A stretch of DNA of 64,000 bases, from positions 310,001 through 374,000 of the forward strand of contig OZ345384.1 of assembly GCA_977006965.1 (NCBI GenBank), given 5' to 3'. The notes under the pieces were generated by a model that saw only the letters and a list, made by a program, of their open reading frames with translations, was not told where the DNA came from and ran no database searches. Below, in pieces: positions 57,051-64,000 of this stretch. A program made the translations under genes and the position numbers. Numbering within the stretch: the first letter of the stretch is position 1; each line of letters opens with the position of its first letter. This DNA is from Phymatolithon calcareum (taxonomy: Eukaryota > Rhodophyta > Florideophyceae > Hapalidiales).

Positions 57051-58395
57051 AGCATCAGGGCTAGTACAATATATCGAAATTCTTACAATTTTGAGGTCGG
57101 CAATCAGTTTGACAAAAATCCAAATCCATTTCGAATAGTTTTTTCATCAGCACCGGCGATCGCGATCGTCACGTGCTCATTCGCATACACCTTTAAAAAT
57201 TACAAAGACCAGAGGAGATGTTTCGGTTTTGCCCCATTAGGACAGATCTAGTCCAAAAGAAACCAAACTCGAGAGCAAACTTTAGGAGTGACGCCAAAAA
57301 ACGCACGAAAGCGCCTCAGGCTTGTTTTCGGTCTTCTTCCCCGTGTTTTGCGCATCATCGTAGTTCCCAGAGGGGCAAAATGGGCAGTGTATCGTGCGCG
57401 CTGGGTCAGAACCGGAAATAACATGGTCAGGTGTTTGGCCCCTTACGTCTTGCCCCAGCTTCACAGAGGTAAAGAGATATGGCAATTGTTGAAAACCTGA
57501 AATTAGAGCGAGCCCCCTGCCTTGGCTTTCTGAGCTGCATCAAGAACATAGATACGAATCTATCACTCTGTAGCATACTATATCAAATTACACTTTGCTA
57601 TAGGCATCTCTAATGTGTGCTTTGAGTGTCATTCGCTTTCCTAGGATGATGTGTTGATTTTTATTTTTGGGTTACGGATCTCTGTTAATATCTGGGCTAT
57701 AGGTATCACCACTATTTTATTTGAAAATTCGAAATGCACGTAACTACAAGAGCTGGGCTTATTGCCGGTCCGTCAATGACTATTATGACGGCCAAGAGTG
57801 ACTTGTATTCTAAGCGATACTGTTATCCGGGGGCTCATCCATGAACTAAACTTTTTGATTCACTCGAACAGAGGAGGAGGTAACAATTCTAGCTATAACA
57901 CTTGTCATTATGCGAAGATGGTACTTGCTTGAAGAATCATCAACGAAAAAATGACGAATCTCCATAATTGGCCTATATTCTTCTTTTCAGAAACGTTTAG
58001 TTTCATCATAATATCTCTTATACTCATTCATTTTATAACATTGGTCGACCCACAAGCGCAACATTCTCCTCATGTGCGTACTTTTATTTGTTCTTGAGTT
58101 ATCACGCAGAAAATACAGTCGACATTTGACCCATTTGATGGATCAGGGGAAGTTCGTCAAGGAAATTTCATTTTCGACAATCGTGTTTACGTGCACTGTC
58201 AAATTTATGATCAGAAAGATTTCTATCAAACTTATTTTAAAAAATATTATATGGGAGAATGGTTTCAACAGGTATTTGAACGTCACCTCTATCATGACAA
58301 ACACATCTTCCGTGATCCCATCTTCATATTCATCAGAAATTATAAAGCTTTGGTTACAGGTAGCGCGAAATCAGAGACAGATCCGGGGAAGTTAC
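57051..58395. other. No gene recognised
   Basis: AT-rich sequence in which short frames occur by composition. Nothing recognisable. Confidence 0.3.
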
Positions 58396-59343
58396 AAAAG
58401 ACATGGTATCGAGCGATGCATTCGATGCAAGTCCCCTGTTCGAAAAAAAGGCGAAAAAACCTTTGCGTTTTGGTTTCGAAAAATGCGTTCAGAAGACATT
58501 GAAAAGGGGAATGGTCTGAAATTTCATCCATTGGGCTGGTGGACGGAGCCACTACTTCAGAAATCTGACTGCTCTGTTGCTTCAAAGGTGGTGCTGATAC
58601 AGACAATGACAACCTGAGTACGAAAGTGAGCGGCCCAACTCGTAGCAGACAGATGGGCATTGATGACGTGGAGGAGCTCGATTCATCCGACCATGGTGAT
58701 GACTCTGATCTTTACGATTCAATTCTTAAGATGTCTTTAATGCCTATCTACGAGCTATCTTCTTGGAGCGATTTTAATTCATATGACGAGAAAGAAGACT
58801 TTGTTTCTCTCGCTTGTGTTTCTTCCGGCTGGTGTTGGGTACAGGATGTTTTCCTATCGCGTAGCAGGTGATGGTTGGTTGTTTGAACTTTGCGTTGACT
58901 GGCCAGAAGAGATCTTTGACATAGACATGATGCATAGAAGATGGTTGAAGCCGAAGGATGGACCACCCAAAAAAGCAAGAAACGACCCCGAAATTTCTGG
59001 ATTTCGGCACTTCCGCAACATGCTCGTTAACAATGCCGGTCACGCTAAGCTCCAGTCGACGGCACACATTGCTCTCCCGAAAAAAGTGGATACTCATTTA
59101 GCGATGGAAGCCAATCTCGGTTGCAAAGACTCGGCCACGAAAGTAATCTATGTTAGTATGAAAGCAAAGAAAACCGCTCTCCAGGGAAGTTTTACAGATT
59201 TCGGGAGAACTAATCAAAAACAAGTCGGAATCATTAAAGATCTTGAAAAACATTTGCGAAAAATGAAAAAAAGGAACTTCCCGCACCCTCCAGTACGGAG
59301 TGGCGCAGTTGTCAAGAGAAAAAGTCATGTGTCAGACTTATGA
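58396..59343 (+). pseudogene. Unrecognised protein frames, partly broken
   Basis: A plus-strand series reads MVSSDAFDASPLFEKKAKKP to 58513, then with a +1 shift SEISSIGLVDGATTSEI and TGA, then an acidic segment (DDVEELDSSDHGDDSDLYDS), then from about 58850 in another frame MFSYRVAGDGWLFELCVDWP to SDL at 59343, ending Lys-rich. The switch near 58850 follows a pyrimidine-rich tract and CAG (TTGGGTACAG), so an intron is as likely as an indel. The last 165 codons are open and coherent. I recognise no family. It may be a host gene or an unknown transposon protein. Confidence 0.35.
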
Positions 59344-59392
59344 TAAGGTTCGGGTTCGATTCATAGTGAGGACTGACACAAGGGCAAATCTG

Positions 59393-59640
59393 ATTGGCTA
59401 AATCAAAGTGCTTCTCATTGGGTGATAGTAATGAATCAAACAAGGGCTAATTGGCTGATATAAGGCAAACTTCCATTCGCTAGTTGATCCACTCACTCGA
59501 AGCCGATTGGACAAGCAATAACCCCAGCATGAGAACCGATTTTTTAGAAGAGGATTAGGTTGATTGGCTGATACTGTGCGGGAATGGCAGCAAATATCTA
59601 TATAATGGGTAGCTGAGGGGTTAGTAGAGCGTGGCGTCCG
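59393..59640 (+). promoter_or_regulatory. Promoter: five ATTGG (CCAAT) boxes and a TATA box
   Basis: ATTGG occurs at 59393, 59417, 59450, 59506 and 59563, four of them in the longer forms GATTGG or ATTGGCTGA, all in the same orientation. The TATA box TATATAAT follows at 59599-59606. A start near 59635 is expected. A donor-like CAAG/GTAAAG lies at 59662-59670. The arrangement is typical of a strong RNA polymerase II promoter or of the U3 part of an LTR. Confidence 0.65.
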
Positions 59641-60182
59641 CGAACGAGAGCGAGCGAGCGTCAAGGTAAAGCGTTGAAAAAAAAGTAAGTGAAAATTAAA
59701 CTTTCGCGAAGCGCGAGCGCGAAAAAGACGCGCGACACCGACGCGAGCGTTTCCCCCTTCTTTAGAGGCAACGTTCTATATCCGCGTTGTTTAGAGCCTA
59801 TAAGTCGTGATTATAGCTTGTGATCTAAATAAGGAAAAAGGAAAGAAGTGAGGTTGTGGGAGTTTGATTGCAATTAGACTACTGTTGCATCCTATAGCGT
59901 CTTCGTTCTATAACGTTTGTCAGCCGGAACGGGCGTCTCTGCTGTAAAGCGGAGGCGGGATAGAAACTCGGATAGACCAACGGAGTCTAATAAAATCTAA
60001 TCTCCGACACCGGGGTCTAGACTACTACTATCTAAGTGTACTCTAAGAGTACTGTAGTGTAAAGTAGACGTAGGTGTAAGTAGCTCAGAAGCTGATACAG
60101 GTTTACAGTGACTGGGCAAGCGAAAGAAAACGGGAAAACTTCGACCTCGTACAAATACGGCTGAGCAAGGAAAGGTGCATAG

Positions 60183-60464
60183 AGCCCCAAAAAAGGTAAG
60201 AATAAGAAATTAAAATTCTCTAAGACTTGCATTATTTGTAATAAACCGGGGAAAAAATATTTAGTTAATAGCTTCGATCAGTGGATTGCACATTCAGAGA
60301 GCAAGTCGCACGAGAAGAAGAAGTTGGAGCGTGAGATTCCATTTCACGTGTGTACTGTGTGTGGAATTGCAAAGTTTCAGGATCGCGCCCAGCACAGGGA
60401 TCAACTCAAGGGCAACCGTCATTCCCGAAACGTTCAAAGTTTCAATCGTGATATCAACAATTAG
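60183..60464 (+). CDS. Zinc-finger frame (two CCHH-type fingers), no ATG
   Basis: The open frame of 93 codons contains CIICNKPGKKY...HSESKSH (C-x2-C ... H-x5-H) and VCTVCGIAKFQDRAQH...GNRH, two fingers of the U1/matrin-like kind with Lys-rich surroundings. No Met occurs in the frame, and stops (TGA, TAG) lie just upstream in the same frame, beyond which similar Lys-rich sequence continues (GQAKENGKTSTSYKYG). It is therefore either an internal exon or decayed. It lies about 550 bases downstream of the strong promoter. Confidence 0.45.
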   Translation, partial: SPKKGKNKKLKFSKTCIICNKPGKKYLVNSFDQWIAHSESKSHEKKKLEREIPFHVCTVCGIAKFQDRAQHRDQLKGNRHSRNVQSFNRDINN

Positions 60465-60772
60465 ATCTAGTTAAAGAGCTGATATCAATTGGATTAAATT
60501 GGAATGGAATAGTTCAGTGGCTGTGTGATCTTCTGAACGTACTTTCTGTAAACCCCTTTGGCTTAGTACTCTATTCTATATTGCTGAGTGATCACTATAT
60601 CCCAGTTCATTACAGCGTTCTTGCTGTAAGAAAACCAGGACTTTGTGAAACGTTTTGGACTTTTTGGCTACGTATGGGCGCTAAATTCGACCCATATTTA
60701 AGGTTAAGACGGTACCGCAACAAATATGGTGGTAATTGTGAAATGGCGGCGTTTTATCATAGAGTAAACTGA
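60452..60772 (+). CDS. Overlapping unrecognised frame following the zinc-finger frame
   Basis: The 106-codon frame overlaps the end of the zinc-finger frame by 13 bases and carries on from it in another phase (LVKELISIGLNWNGIVQWLCDLLN, later FWTFWLRMGAKF). It may be the same protein after a frameshift, or a separate exon. It is Trp/Leu-rich with a possible membrane-associated helix. It has no ATG at its start. An AATAAA polyadenylation signal stands at 60853-60858, 80 bases past its stop. Confidence 0.35.
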   Translation, partial: YQQLDLVKELISIGLNWNGIVQWLCDLLNVLSVNPFGLVLYSILLSDHYIPVHYSVLAVRKPGLCETFWTFWLRMGAKFDPYLRLRRYRNKYGGNCEMAAFYHRVN

Positions 60773-61665
60773 ATTACAAGATTTTTCCCAATGTTTGTCT
60801 TTCGTTTTGTTAATATCTGAGCTTCTAACTGCGCCAGTGCCTGATCGTTTGGAATAAACAGATATGCTTGGAAGAAACAGAATCAGCATACAGAATTGAG
60901 CTATTCCTCAAATTTCGGCTCAAAAATCTACTTTCCAGTCCACGTGGGAGGCGATATTTTGCATACCACCCAGGGAAAAAGGCCAAACAGTGCATCGCAA
61001 ATAGTGCAAATGGACATCCTGAGTCGTAGTCTCCTCTCAATGTGCATTATTGAGTTCATTTGAACAGAACATTGCCGTGTCTACTGCAGTCAAGATTGTC
61101 TGATTTTCATAAAACATGCACACATATGATATTTCACAATTACCCCCACAAACGCACGAAAATGCAGGGAACGTTTTTAATTACAAAAAACTGAAATGTT
61201 AACCTTTGTGTTCCAACGGACGTATCCCGGGTCAACATCCTGAAGCGAGGAAGCTATCAAATTTGTTTTCAGTTTTGATTTCAGACACCTGTTCTATTAT
61301 AATAATAATAAAAATTCATGATTACGCGCACCTGCTGTAGGAGAACATGGTGTCTAGCCACAGTGTCGACAAGGCAACGATGTTTTGCGAAAAGAATTTT
61401 ATGAGCTTCTTGAACTGTTGCACGGATCTATAAGGGCAAATTCAGCGCGGAGCCGCAACCGCATACTTTGCGGTTTCATTTTTTATACGTACTGGCATGT
61501 CGTGAGCCCAACAGTAAGTTTTATCTCGGAAACTCACCGTAAATTTTGATTGTATTCAGGGCTACGGATGGATCAGTATGAGAATCGCGTATTCCATGTG
61601 ACATTTCAATTCATCAAGTACCTTGCGCATGATTTGGAGAGTAGAGACAAGCCGTCATTCTTCAG
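60773..61665. other. Polyadenylation signal, otherwise unassigned
   Basis: AATAAA at 60853. A run of AATAATAATAATAAA at 61300-61315 is simple repeat. No gene is recognised. Confidence 0.35.
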
Positions 61666-61683
61666 TAAGTCAGGATTGGACGA

Positions 61684-62309
61684 TGTCGCGCTCATCATCA
61701 TCGACATCATCATCGAGCTCGTCGTCTTCCTCAGACAACGATTTCATCTGTGCTATGTCTTTGGTGATGTCTCGATATTATGCGCCTCGGCGTCAGGGCC
61801 TTCGCCAAGGACGCATCGGTTCAGTGCGAAGAAGGGCATGCAATCGTTTAGATTTACGCATCCAAGGGGCGTTCAATTTAGACAGGGATTTCTTCTGCCG
61901 GTTTACACCTGGCCCTCCCGCGGCAACAGAATCAAGGTTCAAGCAAACCTTTCGTATGCCCCGCAGCACCTATGATTGCTTGCGCAACGCAGCCCTGGTT
62001 GCTGATACCTCATTTTTCAGCGACACGGTCGATGCTATTGGTGTCTGGCGCGGTTTCGATTTCCCGCGCGCGCGCTCGCGGAAAATGCAAAGTTCTTCGC
62101 GAGAGACTTACACTCTCGCAGGCATCGATGCCGTAGAGCAACCAATCATGATCGAACAATTCAACACTACAAAAGATAGGGATGTAGTCGAACAAGCCAC
62201 ATACAAGTTCGGTTGTGGTTGGTTTGACCACATCCGAGTTCTTTTGCGGATAGTGCACGGCGCATGCTTGCGCGCTGAGTACATGATCTGGGAGAATATT
62301 TACAGTTGA
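61684..62309 (+). pseudogene. PIF/Harbinger-type transposase, N-terminal part
   Basis: The frame has a Ser-rich run (encoded by TCATCATCG repeats), then basic PRRQGLRQGRIGSVRRR, then the diagnostic ESRFKQTFRMPRSTYDCLRN and FFSDTVDAIG, which correspond to the F(R/K)M(S/P)RxTF helix of Harbinger/DDE_4 proteins. After about 62050 the similarity ends and the frame continues without recognisable catalytic sequence. The two Harbinger pieces in this window (here and at 56.5-57 kb) lie on opposite strands and are separate copies. Confidence 0.65.
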
Positions 62310-63242
62310 GTCACAATTTATATGGATGTGATCATACGCTGAATTTGCCCTAAGTTGTTCCACCCATTGTGGACTTGGGTTCGATGCCGAACGAATGCTG
62401 CCATGGCAAAATCTTTGAACATTACGATGTTGGGGCACATCGATGAGCATGAACAGTTGTCGACCTATTAGTCGGTCACTAGCCCAAATTAAACGCCAAA
62501 ACTGTGCCGAGAGAAATCTGTCGCGGAAATTCGCTAAATCCCCACCAAAAGTGGTAAAAGTACGCTAAATATCCACCCTTAGCCAAAGCTACTACTCACC
62601 CATAGCAAAATATACTATCATACTCACCCTAGCCGAACTTACTACTCATCCGTTTCTCAGAGCGGTCCATGCGACAGTGAAATTTATAGCGCATGCAGTC
62701 GATCTGGTTTAGCTCTTCGTCGCAACAATTGATAGCATCTCCGTCATCGAAGGCGGTGACGCTGATGATCATGGACTGGGCCGCTTTTTCGATGTGCATT
62801 CGCTTCGCCCCGACAAGGTTATGTATCTTGTGCCTACCACAGGGCTGTGAGAAGTGACTGGTGTGTCCACACGAGGAGCAGTGACGAGCCGTCATTTCGG
62901 ACGGCACGTAAGTCTTCTTGCGCTTCCAGCCCGGCTTAGCGACAAGTTCAAATTGCACTAAATCTTCCTGTACTAGCTGGTCGCCAGTAACTGCAACACG
63001 CGTGATGAGGCCCTCGTCTTGTTCGGCACAAGTAGCTCAGTCTTGAACTGGCGTTCCCTTGAGGAGCCTCCAACGCAGCTGCGTCCAACTGACTTGTTGA
63101 TCCTGACACCCAGGACGCTCGGCAGTGCGCCGACGTTCACGCGGAAGGTGCAAGCTGTGCGCTGGCTACAGATGCGTTTCAGACACTACTTGTCGCGCCT
63201 CTCTACGAGGTTTTCCTTACCGACTGACTCCTTGTGGGAGGT
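62310..63242. other. Unassigned, with a Cys-rich minus-strand frame
   Basis: A minus-strand frame at 62958-62629 has MTARHCSSCGHTSHFSQPCGRHK, a possible zinc-binding cluster, and a second Cys pair (INCCDEEL). It could belong to a transposon protein but cannot be assigned. No start is secure. Confidence 0.3.
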
Positions 63243-64000
63243 CCTATTTTGGGTGCTTATAGTGCCCAAAGCATCCGACATGGACCGTGAAGATGGTGAT
63301 TGTGTGAACAGTTTAGAGTGTATTTATATGTACTTTGGTGCTAAAGAGTACAAGTATTACATTATAATACTCCACCGCGGCGATTATCAGACTCCCCAAA
63401 ACACGGCACCGCCGATTAGCGGTAAAGTGGTCATTCGGTCGTTTCTCCCCAATGAGCACATCACTTCTCACAGACAAGTTTTGTGACACTGCACCAATCC
63501 TCATCAGGAACATAGAAGAATACCTCCGAAGATATCAACTGACCAAGGAGGAGATTGATATCACTAAAAAAGCTCTAGACAATCTACTCTTCTTCAATAT
63601 CGTCTTTACGACGACATGGAATAGACAAGGCGCCAATTGAAGAAGACTGATCATTGGATACCAAGCTTTTCCCTCCGCCCTTTTACGGGAGAATGTTTTT
63701 GCAGCTACGGCTACGACGTTACCCGGGTTCTAAGTATTTGAATGTATGATCGAAGCTACAACGTAGCTGCTGAGACGCATCTCCCATGCAGTCTCATGAG
63801 TGTTACTGAGGTCGTTTAATAAATTCCAAATTCAAAAAAAATATAACCAAAGGGTAATCAGGTGGGCTGCAAAGTACTCCAGGAAACTATTTAAACGTTC
63901 ACTCGAAGGGAGAGGGGAAAATGAAGACACTATAGGTAGATCCATAGATTCGTTTCACGGAGAAGGCTTTATTGTGCTAGTCGAAATATGTACTGTGTCA
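63243..64000 (+). repeat. Dispersed coding-like repeat, copy 2, split by a LINE end
   Basis: It matches the reverse complement of 17484-17775 from TCCTATTTTGGGTGC onward (VLIVPKASDM, EYKYY) and again from 63849 (AAAGGGTAATCAGG; SIDSFHGEGFIVL) to the end of the window, where it continues beyond it. The interruption is a LINE end. Confidence 0.75.
63374..63848 (+). mobile_element. 5'-truncated LINE end related to family B
   Basis: The insert encodes MSTSLLTDKFCDTAPILIRN and KKALDNLLFFN, the counterpart of the family B C-terminus (MSTTMMAEKFGNRV, EKALDELLLFSKN). It ends GTTTAATAAATTCC and an A-rich tail. The flanks joined together match the uninterrupted copy at 17.5 kb. A target duplication is not clear. 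Confidence 0.75.

Overview
The window is eukaryotic nuclear DNA of a transposon-rich type. The protein families are eukaryotic mobile elements: APE-type LINEs, a Copia LTR element, a DIRS-like reverse transcriptase, Tc1, pogo-like, piggyBac and PIF/Harbinger. The host-like genes are sparse, TATA and CCAAT promoter signals occur, and one gene has a clear spliceosomal intron (phase 0, TACTAAC branch sequence). Base composition is moderate. I cannot name the organism. A TE-rich protist or alga, for example a florideophyte red alga, would fit, but that is a guess.

Layout. 0-3 kb: perfect palindromes, an 0.8-kb terminal-inverted-repeat element (copy 1 of 2) and a Uma2/DUF820-type nuclease-like gene. 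3-8.2 kb: a nearly full-length decayed LINE (family A) with ORF1 and ORF2. 8.6-10.96 kb: a 318-bp satellite. 11.6 kb: a candidate small secreted peptide gene. 12.1-14.4 kb: a 5'-truncated LINE (family C) with an intact reverse transcriptase frame and a perfect 13-bp target duplication. 15.4-18.5 kb: two elements with pogo-type ends. 20-21.5 kb: unrecognised host-like frames. 22.1 kb: a foldback MITE. 22.7-28.35 kb: a complete but mutated Copia-type retrotransposon with both LTRs and a 5-bp duplication. 29.2-30.3 kb: a DIRS-like RT remnant on the minus strand. 31.2-33.8 kb: copy 2 of the 0.8-kb element, then a 588-residue atypical kinase-like gene. 35.5-39.2 kb: two divergently arranged membrane-protein genes. 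39.7-49.6 kb: a nest of LINE copies. A family B end joined to a family A copy occurs twice, in opposite orientation; these copies are interrupted by a Tc1 element and by four very short 5'-truncated LINE ends, each with its target duplication. 51-53 kb: piggyBac. 53.8-56.1 kb: a decayed beta-propeller plus helical-protein gene. 56.5-57 and 61.7-62.3 kb: Harbinger remnants. 58.4-60.9 kb: unrecognised frames and a strong CCAAT/TATA promoter leading to a zinc-finger frame. 63.2-64 kb: a repeat shared with 17.5 kb, interrupted by a LINE end.

How it fits together. Almost all coding capacity belongs to mobile elements, most of them broken by stops and frameshifts. Because elements sit inside one another, the order of events can be read: LINE-B, then Tc1 and short LINE ends inside it. 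The host-like genes with the best case for function are the kinase-like gene (32.0-33.8 kb), the two membrane-protein genes (35.5-39.2 kb) and possibly the Uma2-like gene, whose predicted catalytic glutamate is replaced. Intron calls and gene ends are inferred by eye.
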